Origin: Clostridiales bacterium
Lineage (GTDB): Bacteria > Bacillota > Clostridia > Lachnospirales > Lachnospiraceae
Direction: 5' to 3'
Assembly (NCBI GenBank): GCA_020860565.1
Contig: JAJBUA010000065.1
Span: 1 to 51,308, forward strand
DNA length: 51,308 nt
Positions within the stretch are counted from its first letter, which is position 1; each line of letters starts with the position of its first letter. The translations under genes were made by a program, and so were the position numbers. The notes beneath the pieces are model-generated. The model saw nothing but the letters and a program-made list of their open reading frames with translations. It was not told the origin of the DNA and made no database searches. Below, in pieces: positions 7,860 to 16,202 of the stretch.

Positions 7860-9257
7860 TTATGACAACGCCGCTTTAATCATAATTGCGCACTCAATCC
7901 GTTTCTTCTGCATCTCGCAGCCGATCTCATAGGCATCGGTAATGCGCCCGTGAAAATTGTAGGAATTTGCGGCGCAGCCGCCGCTGCAGTAAAAACGTGC
8001 AAAACAATTGCGGCATTTTTCCTTTGCGTACACATTGCAAAGTTTAAATTCATCACGGATATCTTCCCGCACCACACCGGTGTCCACATTTCCCATCAGG
8101 AAATCTTCCTGCCCCACAAACTGATGACAGGGATAAAGATCTCCCCACGGTGTGACCGCCAGATACTCCGTGCCCGATCCGCAGCCGGACAATCGTTTCG
8201 CTACGCAGGGTCCCTGATCCAGATTGATCATAAAATGGAAGAAATTGAAACCATTCCCTTCCTGTCTGCGCCGGATATACTCAACGGCGAGTTTATCATA
8301 TTCTTCCATAATACGCGGGAGATCCTCCTCACGGATCGCATACTCTTCCGTGGGCGCCGCCACGACCGGCTCCATCGAGAGCTGGTCGAAACCAAGGTCG
8401 GCAAAATGCTTCACATCCTCACAGAAATCCAGATTGTGCCGGGTAAAAGTTCCCCGCACATAGTAATCTTTATGGAGCGCACGCCGTTCGGCCGCAAACT
8501 TCTGAAATTTCGGAACAATGATATCGTAGCTGCTCCCATGGCCATTTCTGGTCGGCCGCATATAGTCATTAATTTCACGGCGTCCGTCGAGACTCAGCAC
8601 GACATTTGCCATCTCCCGGTTGCAGAAATCCATGATTTCGTCGTTTAGCAAAACACCGTTTGTTGTCAGGGTAAAACGGAACCGCTTGTTATGCGCCTGC
8701 TCCTGAGAACGGCCATATTCCACCAGCTGTTTTACCACATCCCAGTTCATCAGCGGCTCTCCGCCGAAGAAATCCACTTCCAGATTGACCCGGTTCCCGG
8801 AATTTGCAATCAGGAAATCCAGTGCCTTTTTCCCGACCTCAAATGACATCAGGGCGCGGCGTCCATGATACTCGCCTTCTTCCGCAAAGCAATAACGGCA
8901 GCCGAGGTTGCAGTCATGCGCGATATGCAGGCACAACGCCTTAACCACGGTCTTTCGCTTCTTAAAATCCGTGATATACTGCTGATAAATGTCGCGGGTA
9001 TATAGTTCTTCCGCGTCAATCAGTTCCTGAATCTCTGCCAGAGCTTCTTCAATCTCCGCCTCCGGATAGGAAGTTTTCAGACTCTCTCTGACATACTGGC
9101 GCGCCTCCAAAGAAATCGGAACCGCCGTTTCCAGTTCTCCGATGACCGGCTCCAGCAGGGCGACCGCGTCATAAACGACGTCATCTACGACATGCACCGA
9201 TCCGCTGGCTATGTCCATAACAATATTATAACCATTATTCTTATACTGATGAATCAC
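7860..9257 (-). CDS. scfB: Radical SAM SCIFF peptide maturase
   Basis: 465 residues. The N-terminal 85 residues resemble a PqqD/RRE-like peptide-binding domain. The radical SAM cluster site is C116-x3-C120-x2-C123 (CNLGCRYC), followed by FFGGEPLMNW and a TIM-barrel-type core. The SPASM region has CX2CX5CX3C (CRNCFARFYCSGGC) for auxiliary Fe-S clusters. This is the family that forms thioether crosslinks in SCIFF peptides (ranthipeptides). It starts with GTG, preceded by CGGAGG, just downstream of scfA, its expected substrate gene, and is separated from it by an intrinsic terminator, so read-through must supply it or it has lower expression. Confidence 0.95.
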   Translation of the reverse strand: MIHQYKNNGYNIVMDIASGSVHVVDDVVYDAVALLEPVIGELETAVPISLEARQYVRESLKTSYPEAEIEEALAEIQELIDAEELYTRDIYQQYITDFKKRKTVVKALCLHIAHDCNLGCRYCFAEEGEYHGRRALMSFEVGKKALDFLIANSGNRVNLEVDFFGGEPLMNWDVVKQLVEYGRSQEQAHNKRFRFTLTTNGVLLNDEIMDFCNREMANVVLSLDGRREINDYMRPTRNGHGSSYDIIVPKFQKFAAERRALHKDYYVRGTFTRHNLDFCEDVKHFADLGFDQLSMEPVVAAPTEEYAIREEDLPRIMEEYDKLAVEYIRRRQEGNGFNFFHFMINLDQGPCVAKRLSGCGSGTEYLAVTPWGDLYPCHQFVGQEDFLMGNVDTGVVREDIRDEFKLCNVYAKEKCRNCFARFYCSGGCAANSYNFHGRITDAYEIGCEMQKKRIECAIMIKAALS

Positions 9258-9279
9258 AATCGTTCCTCCGAAAAAGCGG

Positions 9280-9312
9280 AAAAAAACCCCTACCTGCTTT
9301 CAAGAATAGGGG
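9280..9312 (-). terminator. Intrinsic terminator/attenuator between scfA and scfB
   Basis: Minus strand: CCCCTA, a loop, TAGGGG, then seven T. It starts 29 bases past the scfA stop and lies about 22 bases before the scfB start. It would give more scfA than scfB transcript, which fits one substrate peptide and a catalytic maturase. Confidence 0.8.
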
Positions 9313-9341
9313 CCTGTTCTCATCTTTCTTCCTGAAAAGAA

Positions 9342-9488
9342 TTATCTGTTTGAATTCTCGCAGGACTGGTTACCTACGGTGCAGGAAGTCTTGCATGCGG
9401 ACTGGCAGGAAGTCTGGCACTCGCCGCAGCCGCCTTTTTTCATGGATTCCTTCAGGGTTTTGTTATTTAAGGTTTTTACGTGTTTCAT
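9342..9488 (-). CDS. scfA: SCIFF (six cysteines in forty-five) RiPP precursor peptide
   Basis: A 48-residue peptide starting MKHVKTLNNKTLKES with six Cys at 21, 24, 28, 32, 36 and 43, interspersed with Gly, Ser, Thr and Gln. Length, leader and Cys spacing fit the SCIFF family, which is widespread in Clostridia. ScfB forms thioether bonds between Cys and nearby residues, often Thr. AGGAGG lies 10 bases before the ATG and a strong promoter precedes it. The gene is adjacent to scfB and the secDF-tgt-yajC cluster, as is usual. I see no dedicated peptidase or exporter gene next to it. Confidence 0.96.
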   Translation of the reverse strand: MKHVKTLNNKTLKESMKKGGCGECQTSCQSACKTSCTVGNQSCENSNR

Positions 9489-9523
9489 ATCTTTTAAGCC
9501 TCCTATGCTCACAATTAACTCGC

Positions 9524-9552
9524 ATTATAGCATATCATGGAAATCAGTGCAA
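9524..9552 (-). promoter_or_regulatory. Sigma-A-type promoter of scfA
   Basis: Minus strand TTGCAC, 17 bases, TATAAT, with the -10 at 9524-9529 and the -35 at 9547-9552. Just upstream are two near-identical AAAAAGCTACRT units (about 9555-9586), A-rich and possibly UP-element-like. Start codon 36 bases from the -10. Confidence 0.8.
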
Positions 9553-9596
9553 GGTTTTTACGTAGCTTTTTATGTAGCTTTTTTGGCGAAACATCC

Positions 9597-9638
9597 GTCT
9601 CTGCGGATATGATTTTCCTGCAGAGACTACTTTATTGG
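9597..9638. repeat. Short copy of the secDF-tgt element motif overlapping the cca stop
   Basis: A perfect 8-bp stem (9597-9604/9620-9627) with ends GTCTCTGC/GCAGAGAC is followed by TACTTTATTGGC, the same arrangement as the right end of the 187-bp element at 5430-5616 (CAGGGAC then TACTTTACTGGC). The cca stop codon TAA lies inside the shared motif (minus strand GCCAATAAAGTAGTC). Confidence 0.65.
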
Positions 9639-10804
9639 CTTGTATCATAAAAATCCATTAGAATGTTCTTGTGGTTCCGTGAGGGATCCTCCAGCACCGC
9701 ATCGAGCATCTTCGAGAGAATCTCCCCGATCTCGCGGCCGGGTTTGACGCCGGCGGCGATCAGGTCCTGGCCGGTGACGGCGAGTTGCCTGAGTGTCAGG
9801 CAGTCGCCTCTCTCACGGATCTGAGCGGTCAGGCTGCGGATGTTTTCTCCGTATTGATTGAGTTCGATCAGCGCATCCCAGATCTGTGGATTCATCTGGC
9901 TCATGGCACGGCGTACACTGATTTCGTTCTCTTCCATCGGTTTTCCGGACCACGATGTGAGTGTTCTCACGTGTGTGATGGTTTCGTTGTCCATTTTCAG
10001 ATCTTTCAGCACCCGCACGGCGTCCTCCGGAGGAACCAGACGCAGGAATGCCGCCCAGCGCAGATATTTTATCGCCGGGAGTTCTGCGGGGATTCTGATT
10101 TTCTCCCAGGGGATCCGGGCAAATGCCGGAGATATATATTCACTGATGCCGGTTTCGTATACTTCTTTTATTTTTTCCGGATGATCGGATAATAAAGTCT
10201 TGGTGAGTTCTGCCTGAATCCGTTCTTTGCTGACTTTCGCAAGATTCGGTGCGATCGTGCGGATGGCCTCGCAGGTCGCCGGGTCGATCGTGAAGTCCAG
10301 CTGTGCGCTGAAACGGATCGCACGCAGGATCCGCAGGGCGTCCTCGGTAAACCGTTCAGTCGGATCACCGACGCAGCGGATCACCCGGCGCTCCAGGTCT
10401 CCGGCTCCGTCAAACGCGTCTACAATCCCGCTCTCCGGACTGTACGCCATGGCATTGATCGTAAAATCACGGCGGCGCAGGTCTTCCAGCAGATCGGATG
10501 TGAACTGGACCTGCTTTGGATGTCTCCCGTCCTCGTACTCGCCGTCGATCCGATAGGTCGTCACTTCATAACCGACATGGTCAACCAGAACCGTCACTGT
10601 CCCATGCTGTATCCCGGTATCGATGGTCCGGCGGAAAAGCGCCTTAACCTGAGCCGGTCTCGCAGACGTCGTGATGTCCCAGTCGCCCGGCGTGCGCCCC
10701 AGAAGTGTATCGCGGACACAGCCGCCCACGGCATACGCTTCATAGCCGTGGCGTTTTAATTTTCCGATAATATAATCTACCTGACGCGGAATCTGTATCT
10801 GCAT
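9632..10804 (-). CDS. cca: tRNA nucleotidyltransferase (CCA-adding family)
   Basis: 390 residues from the chosen start. It adds or repairs the 3' CCA end of tRNA. Class II nucleotidyltransferase signatures are visible: GGCVRDTLLG near residue 28, DWDI for the metal-binding Asp pair, and RRDFTINAMAY. The helical C-terminal part is of normal length. The ATG at 10804 is chosen because AGAGG lies 9 bases before it; an in-frame ATG eight codons earlier sits in a hairpin and lacks a ribosome binding site. Whether it adds all three bases or only part cannot be told. It follows proS. Confidence 0.93.
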   Translation of the reverse strand: MQIQIPRQVDYIIGKLKRHGYEAYAVGGCVRDTLLGRTPGDWDITTSARPAQVKALFRRTIDTGIQHGTVTVLVDHVGYEVTTYRIDGEYEDGRHPKQVQFTSDLLEDLRRRDFTINAMAYSPESGIVDAFDGAGDLERRVIRCVGDPTERFTEDALRILRAIRFSAQLDFTIDPATCEAIRTIAPNLAKVSKERIQAELTKTLLSDHPEKIKEVYETGISEYISPAFARIPWEKIRIPAELPAIKYLRWAAFLRLVPPEDAVRVLKDLKMDNETITHVRTLTSWSGKPMEENEISVRRAMSQMNPQIWDALIELNQYGENIRSLTAQIRERGDCLTLRQLAVTGQDLIAAGVKPGREIGEILSKMLDAVLEDPSRNHKNILMDFYDTSQ

Positions 10805-10829
10805 TCTGTCAACCTCTCTGAAAACGGGC

Positions 10830-10851
10830 ATGCGCCGCTAATGCGGCGCAT
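10830..10851. repeat. Perfect 9-bp hairpin in the proS-cca spacer
   Basis: ATGCGCCGC (10830-10838) and GCGGCGCAT (10843-10851) form a perfect stem with loop TAAT. A second short GC-rich hairpin (GCGC-TTA-CGCGC region near 10877-10893) lies between it and the proS stop codon. No T-tract, so these look like RNA processing/stability or repeat structures rather than standard terminators. Confidence 0.6.
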
Positions 10852-10912
10852 CATCACACATGAAAGTCGCTTACTCCGCGCTTACGCGCTCCTGCAACAT
10901 TTTCATACGATA

Positions 10913-12346
10913 TCAATATGCTTTTCCCCAGTAAACCATCTTCTTTGCCGGACGTCCGCAGCACACACAGCGGTCAGACAGCTGTTCCTGCGCAAACGGC
11001 ATGCAGCGGGATGTCGCAGAGGTATCTTCCTTAATCTTATCCTCGCAGGCCTGGTCTCCGCACCACATTGCCTTGACAAATCCCGGTTTTTCATTGATCG
11101 TCCTGACAAAAGACTCATAATCCGTTGCTACATAGGTATGCGCATCGCGATGTGTCCTCGCCCGTTCCAGCATATCCGACTGGATTGTATCCAGCAATTC
11201 GCTGACGGACTGTGCGATTGTATCCAGAGCTACCGTCATTTTCTCATTGGTATCCCTGCGCACCAGCACTGCCTGCCCGTTTGCGAGATCCCGCGGGCCG
11301 ATCTCCACACGCACCGGTATGCCGCGCATTTCATGCTCTGCAAATTTCCATCCCGGACTTCTGTCTGAGTCATCTACCTTGACGCTGTAATCCTTCAGCG
11401 CATCTTTCACCGCGTATGCGGCATCCAGCACGCCCTCTTTCTTCTGCTGAATCGGTACGATCACGACCTGCGTCGGCGCGATCCGCGGCGGCAGCACCAG
11501 TCCGTTGTTATCTCCGTGCACCATAATCAGAGCGCCGATCATACGGGTCGTCATGCCCCACGACGTCTGATGGACATATTTTAATTTGTTATCCTTATCG
11601 GCGAACTGGATGTCGAATGCTTTCGCGAAGCCATCGCCAAAGTTATGGCTCGTGCCGGACTGCAATGCCTTGCCGTCGTGCATCAGCGCCTCGATTGTAT
11701 AGGTTGATTCTGCTCCCGCAAACTTTTCCTTATCAGTCTTCTGTCCGCGGATCACGGGGATTGCCAACACTTCTTCACAGAAGTCCGCGTAAACATTCAG
11801 CATCTGGATTGTGCGCTCCTCAGCTTCTTCCGCAGTCGCGTGGGCCGTATGACCCTCCTGCCATAAGAATTCACGCGATCTTAAGAACGGGCGGGTGGTC
11901 TTCTCCCAGCGCACCACGGAACACCACTGGTTGTAGACACGCGGCAGATCCCGGTACGAATGAATGTCTTTTGCGTAAAAATCACAGAACAGGGTCTCAG
12001 AGGTCGGGCGCACACACATGCGCTCCTGAAGTTCGTCCAGGCCGCCCTGAGTTACCCAGGCCACCTCCGGCGCGAAGCCTTCTACATGATCCTTTTCCTT
12101 ATTTAACAGGCTTTCCGGAATAAAGATCGGCATATAGACATTCTGTACTCCGGTCTCTTTGAAACGACGATCCAGTTCCTTCTGAATGTTTTCCCAGATC
12201 GCGTATCCTGCCGGCTTAATCACCATGCAGCCCTTAACACTGGCGTAATCGCACAGCTCTGCTTTTTTTACCACATCGGTATACCATTGGGCGAAATCCA
12301 CATCCATGGAAGTAATGGATTCCACCAGCTTTTTATCATTTCCCAT
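10913..12346 (-). CDS. proS: Prolyl-tRNA synthetase, short (archaeal/eukaryote-like) type
   Basis: 477 residues from the ATG at 12346, which has AGGAGA 6 bases upstream; the in-frame ATG five codons earlier lacks one. It charges tRNA-Pro. The short length, the lack of an editing insertion, class II motifs ([24 protein letters not shown]) and the C-terminal Cys-rich zinc segment (C..C...CVCCG) ending in Tyr identify the ProS type 3 form. I looked for a T-box leader (AGGGTGGNACCGCG) upstream and saw none. Confidence 0.95.
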   Translation of the reverse strand: MGNDKKLVESITSMDVDFAQWYTDVVKKAELCDYASVKGCMVIKPAGYAIWENIQKELDRRFKETGVQNVYMPIFIPESLLNKEKDHVEGFAPEVAWVTQGGLDELQERMCVRPTSETLFCDFYAKDIHSYRDLPRVYNQWCSVVRWEKTTRPFLRSREFLWQEGHTAHATAEEAEERTIQMLNVYADFCEEVLAIPVIRGQKTDKEKFAGAESTYTIEALMHDGKALQSGTSHNFGDGFAKAFDIQFADKDNKLKYVHQTSWGMTTRMIGALIMVHGDNNGLVLPPRIAPTQVVIVPIQQKKEGVLDAAYAVKDALKDYSVKVDDSDRSPGWKFAEHEMRGIPVRVEIGPRDLANGQAVLVRRDTNEKMTVALDTIAQSVSELLDTIQSDMLERARTHRDAHTYVATDYESFVRTINEKPGFVKAMWCGDQACEDKIKEDTSATSRCMPFAQEQLSDRCVCCGRPAKKMVYWGKAY

Positions 12347-12461
12347 AACGGCTCTCCTCATAATTCATTCATTTTTCAGGATCATCGCTGCGGCCATTTC
12401 CCTCTCTCCGCAACAATCACATCCAATCTACGTTATTTTTTCAAGATTGTCAAGTGACTCT

Positions 12462-12743
12462 TCAGTCGCTGTCAGGCAGCAGCTTAATGATAATCATCAG
12501 TTCTTTGATAAAGCAGCCTTCTCCCACTTCAATGTCATCGATATGGCTGCGCGCCGGGAAATGACCGCCGCCCATCTCTTCCAGCTCGACCATCAGCCAG
12601 TTGTATGCCGAATATTTCGCGTCTTCAATCGCGTCCTCCAGATCCGGCCCATCGCCCCAGCAGCCCTCCAGATCCGGGAACTCGACATGGTACCCTTCAT
12701 CTTCTTTGTGCGGTGTAAATACCGCAGGATAAGTAAATGTCAT
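12462..12743 (-). CDS. HicB-like antitoxin domain protein, no HicA partner
   Basis: 93 residues of the HicB fold: YPAVFTPHKEDEGYHVEFPDLEGCWGDG followed by a helix with DLEDAIEDAKYSAYNWL. HicB normally neutralises the HicA mRNA interferase. The flanking spacers (115 and 81 bases) are too short to hold hicA, so this is a solitary copy. Solitary HicB-like proteins are common and may act as regulators or have no toxin role. It is preceded by AGGAG and lies between proS and a DUF5684 gene. No clear DNA-binding domain is seen at the C-terminus. Confidence 0.8.
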   Translation of the reverse strand: MTFTYPAVFTPHKEDEGYHVEFPDLEGCWGDGPDLEDAIEDAKYSAYNWLMVELEEMGGGHFPARSHIDDIEVGEGCFIKELMIIIKLLPDSD

Positions 12744-12824
12744 TTTCGCAACTCCTTCTATTTTAATTATATTATTTTTTGTTTCTCATCGCCGGTTACA
12801 CGCTGCCGGCAATTTTGGCCAGCC

Positions 12825-13286
12825 CTAGTACGTCTGCCGGAAACGATTCGAATCCTGCGGCCCCATATACTGCGAACTGCCGAATCCAAGGATCAAGGTA
12901 AAGATCGGTTTGAGGAAGAACAATCCCAGCGCAAACGGCATCCCATGTCCGTAAGCCTCTGACAGTTTAAAAGCAGACACTGCCGTGATCACAAAAGCTC
13001 CTATTTCAAAAAGCCATGACGCAATGCTAAAGAAAAAGCCGCCATCTGCGGGGCAGCTCAGAAGTCCCATGATGCACAGAATCCAGATCCAGAAATATTT
13101 CACTTCCCAGGTGATCTTAAACTGAATATAAGAACTGTAAAACGGAATCAGAGATTTCCATCCTTTTTCGCCTGCTTTGGTAAAGACCTTCCAGTAGGCA
13201 ATGGCCTGCAGGATGTACCAGATGACAGCGAGAACAAAAAGAAGAAATCCCAGGCCGAGCAGTAAGGTCATAAAGGCGATATCCAT
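12825..13286 (-). CDS. DUF5684-family membrane protein
   Basis: 153 residues with four or five hydrophobic segments. AYWKVFTKAGEKGWKSLIPFYSSY between the first and second segments and the late FALGLFFLKPIFTLILGFG fit the DUF5684 family of small Firmicute membrane proteins; function unknown. The C-terminal tail (GSSQYMGPQDSN) is polar and likely cytoplasmic. A GGGGG-type site lies before the ATG. It stands alone between the HicB-like gene and the divergent DUF3793 gene. Confidence 0.75.
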   Translation of the reverse strand: MDIAFMTLLLGLGFLLFVLAVIWYILQAIAYWKVFTKAGEKGWKSLIPFYSSYIQFKITWEVKYFWIWILCIMGLLSCPADGGFFFSIASWLFEIGAFVITAVSAFKLSEAYGHGMPFALGLFFLKPIFTLILGFGSSQYMGPQDSNRFRQTY

Positions 13287-13440
13287 CGTTAAATCCCCCT
13301 TCTATCGATTTTGTGATTCATTGATCTGCATTTTTCCTCAGACTGGTTCGATTATAATATGATTCCAAAGGTTCGTCAACGGAATCATAAAATCAAAAAT
13401 GGGGATAATGTTATTGAGAAACTTTAAACATTTAGAAATC

Positions 13441-13470
13441 TTGACGGCAATAGTTAGCATATGCTAATCT
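13441..13470 (+). promoter_or_regulatory. Promoter overlapping a 14-bp palindrome of iron-repressor type
   Basis: TTGACG (13441-13446) is followed at about 18 bases by TAATCT. The perfect palindrome TTAGCATATGCTAA (13454-13467) covers the spacer and -10. The shape resembles DtxR/IdeR-type operators (TTAGG...CCTAA). It precedes DUF3793 and flavodoxin genes, which fits iron control. The repressor assignment is inference. Confidence 0.55.
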
Positions 13471-13501
13471 ATTACGTAGAAAGTACCAGAGGAGGTAAAC
13501 G

Positions 13502-14089
13502 ATGTCGGCGGATACCATGCTTTGTTTTTTGGAAAACTGTACCCCGGAGGCGCGTCTCGGTCTGCATGTGGCTTCCCAGTGTGCCCCCGTATTGAAGGAT
13601 CTCAAAGTCTCTAATCTGATCAGTGTAAGACCTGGAGAATGGCGTCAGCTTCGCCAGCACCTGCATCCCTGCCGGATACTCTGTGCGCCGCTGTATCAGG
13701 GCGAAAACCGTGATGTTCTGTTGCTCTACCGCGATACGCGAATGAAAAATCTGCTGTCTGACCCGAAAATCTGCCGTTTCCTGCAGAAATATGGCTATAC
13801 CTCTTTTAATATCGCAGCGGTTTTGCGGCGGCTTCGCCATCGCTACAGCCAGTACGCAGGCGGAAACGGGGAATTTCCTCATGAACTGGGAGTTCTCCTC
13901 GATTATCCGGTAGAAGATGTCGAAAGCTACATCTTAAACAGGGGCGAAAACAGTCTCATGACCAGATACTGGAAGGTCTATCATAATCTGCCAAAGGCAG
14001 AGCAGATTTTCCGCGCCTATGATGCCGCGAAAGAACAGGCAATGGCAGAGATTATCGGGGGCTGGCGGCTCAGCCAGGTTGTTGTCTGA
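13502..14089 (+). CDS. DUF3793 family protein
   Basis: 195 residues. The opening LCFLENCTPEARLGLHVASQCAPVLKDLKVSNL, the mid segment ILCAPLYQGENRDVLLLYRD and the FPHELGVLLDYPVEDVESYI stretch fit DUF3793, a clostridial family usually next to a flavodoxin and often near ferrous iron transport genes. Biochemical role unknown; conserved Cys, His and Arg residues could suggest a metal or haem link (inference). AGGAGG lies 6 bases before the ATG. The flavodoxin gene follows 188 bases later, with a decayed repeat between, and an iron-repressor-like palindrome covers the promoter. Confidence 0.85.
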   Translation: MSADTMLCFLENCTPEARLGLHVASQCAPVLKDLKVSNLISVRPGEWRQLRQHLHPCRILCAPLYQGENRDVLLLYRDTRMKNLLSDPKICRFLQKYGYTSFNIAAVLRRLRHRYSQYAGGNGEFPHELGVLLDYPVEDVESYILNRGENSLMTRYWKVYHNLPKAEQIFRAYDAAKEQAMAEIIGGWRLSQVVV

Positions 14090-14148
14090 GGCCGACTGTT
14101 GTATCATCGGAAATCTTTTTCTGTCGGATCAGAACAAAGAATGCACTT

Positions 14149-14205
14149 TGCTGCATCCTTCCCGGAGGGCTTCTTATTCTATAAGACGTATTTTCTATGG
14201 AAGAA
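14149..14205. repeat. Diverged third copy of the 53-bp repeat
   Basis: CCCGGAGGGCTT followed by TATTCTATAAGACGTATTTTCTATGGAAGAA aligns with the core of the copies at 1221 and 3765, with several substitutions that weaken the hairpin. It lies in the DUF3793-flavodoxin spacer. Confidence 0.55.
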
Positions 14206-14277
14206 ACGATAATAAACGGTTCGACGCCGTTTCTTATATATTTTTAAAACAAAAATACAAAAAAGGAGATCAGGGAT

Positions 14278-14703
14278 ATGAAGAAAGTTTATGTAATTTA
14301 CTGGACCAGTACCGGCAATACTCAGGCGATGGCAGAGGCGATCGGCCAGGGGATCACAGAGGCAGGCGCAGAGGCAGTGGTGCTGGACGTCTCCTCCGCG
14401 GACGCTTCCGTTCTGAAGGATGAGAAGACATTTGCACTCGGTGCATCCGCGATGGGTGCTGAAGAACTCGATCCGGATATGGACGCATTTGTGGCAGAGG
14501 TTGAAGCTTTTGCTTCCGGCAAGCAGATCGCCCTCTTTGGCTCTTATGACTGGGGCGACGGCGAGTGGATGCGAACCTGGTGCGAGCGTATGGAAAACGC
14601 CGGCGCTTCCATCGTAGGCGGGGAAGGTCTGATCGCGAATCTTACGCCTGACGATGACGCAGTTGCGGCCTGCAAGGCACTGGGCGCAGAGCTGGCAAAG
14701 TAA
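14278..14703 (+). CDS. Flavodoxin
   Basis: 141 residues, short-chain flavodoxin. The FMN phosphate loop is WTSTGNTQAMAEAI near residue 8, and GSYDWGDGEWMRTW (about 88-101) forms the isoalloxazine loop with Tyr/Trp. It carries one or two electrons at low potential in place of ferredoxin, commonly under iron limitation. AAAGGAG lies 10 bases before the ATG. Pairing with DUF3793 is a recurring clostridial arrangement. The two genes may share the upstream promoter; a further start in the 188-base gap is possible. Confidence 0.95.
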   Translation: MKKVYVIYWTSTGNTQAMAEAIGQGITEAGAEAVVLDVSSADASVLKDEKTFALGASAMGAEELDPDMDAFVAEVEAFASGKQIALFGSYDWGDGEWMRTWCERMENAGASIVGGEGLIANLTPDDDAVAACKALGAELAK

Positions 14704-14738
14704 GCGGTCACTATCATATAAGCAGTCACTATCATAAT
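14703..14738. repeat. 18-bp tandem duplication after flavodoxin
   Basis: AGCGGTCACTATCATATA (14703-14720) is followed at once by AGCAGTCACTATCATAAT. Noncoding, starts at the flavodoxin stop codon; looks like a small slippage duplication. Confidence 0.7.
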
Positions 14739-14764
14739 AGAAATAAATGGCATACAATTTTTTT

Positions 14765-14803
14765 AAAAAAAACGCTTTCAGGCACAATGTCTGGGCGTTT
14801 TTT
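14765..14803 (+). terminator. Intrinsic terminator after flavodoxin
   Basis: AAAAAACGC...GCGTTTTTT with an inner CAG/CTG pair; 62 bases past the flavodoxin stop codon. Confidence 0.75.
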
Positions 14804-14837
14804 ACTGGAAAAGGAATACTCCATCATCTGATATCAT

Positions 14838-14877
14838 CAAAAAAGACGCCCCCGGACTTTACTCACGAAAGCGTCTC
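14838..14877 (-). terminator. Intrinsic terminator after the glycosyltransferase 51 gene
   Basis: Minus strand AGACGC...GCGTCT followed by TTTTTT, with an inner CTTT/AAAG pair, 43 bases after the stop of the gene at 14920. Confidence 0.7.
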
Positions 14878-14919
14878 TTCCTTACAACGATATCTGTCAC
14901 AAACTGCTGTTACTTTTCC

Positions 14920-15648
14920 TTAATCCGCATACGCCACCTGCGCCGCTGTCTCTGCGACGCCCACAGCTTCCTCTTCTTCCAGATAGCCGCAGGTCTGCAT
15001 CCGGCTGATCACCACCATCTGGCGTTTCGCTGCCAGATCCGGATTTTTTGTCGGCGCATAGACGCTGGGAGCGTTGGGGATGCCGGCCAGAAGGGTGCAC
15101 TCATAGTCTGTCATCTCCGACGGTTCCTTGTCAAAATATCCCTCGCAGGCAGATGCTACATCGTAGTAGACGTCGCCAAAGTAAATACTGTTGACATACA
15201 ATTCCAGAATCTCTTCATCGGTGTATTCCTGCTTGAGGTCCAACGCAACGAAAACCTCCGCAACCTTGCGAGTCAGTTCCTTTTCCTGACTGAAGTAAAG
15301 ATTTTTCGCCAGCTGCTGCGGGATCGTGCTGCCGCCCTCTACAAAGGATCCTGCCTGAATATCATGAATCACAGCCCGGCAGATCGCGATCAGATCAATA
15401 CCATTGTGGTCATAAAAGCGGTGATCTTCCACCGCAACGATCGCATTCACGTAAGTTTCCGGCAGATCTTCGTAATCCGTATAAGTATCCTTCGACCGGA
15501 TCTCCCCGATCTTCTCTTCAAGGCTTACCTCTGCAACGGCCTCCCGGTATATCTGATATCCCTCATTAACAATACAAAATCCAGAGCAGACAATTACCGC
15601 CAGCATAAGAAAAACCAGATATTTGACACAACTAATGATCTTTTTCAT
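14920..15648 (-). CDS. Monofunctional peptidoglycan glycosyltransferase (GT51)
   Basis: 242 residues from the ATG at 15648, chosen because AAGGAG lies 9 bases upstream. One N-terminal membrane anchor (about 9-28) and a glycosyltransferase 51 domain follow. Motif 1 is VEDHRFYDHNGID with the catalytic Glu at 74; motif 2 is GGSTIPQQLAKN; later RKVAEVFVALDLKQEYTDEEILELYVN. It polymerises lipid II into glycan strands on the outer membrane face. No transpeptidase domain, so it is of the MtgA/Mgt type rather than a class A PBP. It has its own terminator. Confidence 0.92.
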   Translation of the reverse strand: MKKIISCVKYLVFLMLAVIVCSGFCIVNEGYQIYREAVAEVSLEEKIGEIRSKDTYTDYEDLPETYVNAIVAVEDHRFYDHNGIDLIAICRAVIHDIQAGSFVEGGSTIPQQLAKNLYFSQEKELTRKVAEVFVALDLKQEYTDEEILELYVNSIYFGDVYYDVASACEGYFDKEPSEMTDYECTLLAGIPNAPSVYAPTKNPDLAAKRQMVVISRMQTCGYLEEEEAVGVAETAAQVAYAD

Positions 15649-15725
15649 AACCGTCCGCTCCTTTCCTGTCACTGAGACCGAATCATCTCTGTCTCACATT
15701 GTAACAAAAAAAGAGCGTCAGGACT

Positions 15726-16202
15726 TTAGTAATTCCTTTCAATATCTGAATCTTTTCCGTTATTTCTGACAAAAATCTTACGACGCGCATAATAACTGAC
15801 GGTTGAAGCCAGCACAAACCCAATACAAAGCCCCAGAAGACCCGGCGCAAGGTTCTGCGCGTTTAACGTAATCCGCTCCGGATCCGTAAGTACCACTCCT
15901 ACCATCATATTATAGAGCAGATCCGCCGGGATCAGGGGAATAATCGACGGATACAGAAAGACCGTCGGCGGCATCTTCTTATGCGCTCCCACATATTCCG
16001 CAAAAAAAGCCGCGCACATGGCCGCCAGCATCGTGTAGACCAGCCGTTTATCCGTCATTTCCATAAAAAACAGAAACGCCGCCCTCGTCAGCGCCCCACC
16101 GGCTGCCGCCCACAAAAGATCCTTTCCCACGATCCGAAATAAAAGCGCAAACCCCAGCGACGCCAGAAATGACCATATCACAAGTTCTATATTGGCTACC
16201 AT
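15726..16202 (-). CDS. Threonine/serine exporter family, C-terminal half (ThrE_2)
   Basis: 158 residues with about five membrane segments. The pattern LLWAAAGGALTRAAFLF and KKMPPTVFLYPSIIPLIPADLLYNMM fits the ThrE_2 (DUF3815) family. It overlaps the end of the partner gene by 7 bases, so the two are translationally coupled. In many Firmicutes the ThrE exporter is split into these two polypeptides. Substrate inferred from the family only. Confidence 0.85.
   Translation of the reverse strand: MVANIELVIWSFLASLGFALLFRIVGKDLLWAAAGGALTRAAFLFFMEMTDKRLVYTMLAAMCAAFFAEYVGAHKKMPPTVFLYPSIIPLIPADLLYNMMVGVVLTDPERITLNAQNLAPGLLGLCIGFVLASTVSYYARRKIFVRNNGKDSDIERNY

Noticed and set aside
10829-10831. Upstream ATG as the cca start
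   Set aside because: It lies in a perfect hairpin and has no ribosome binding site; the ATG at 10804 has AGAGG at the right distance.
12347-12461. Possible T-box leader for proS
   Set aside because: No AGGGTGGNACCGCG-like sequence or specifier structure could be found.
12744-12824. hicA toxin gene next to the HicB-like gene
   Set aside because: The spacers on both sides are too short for a HicA and show no matching frame.
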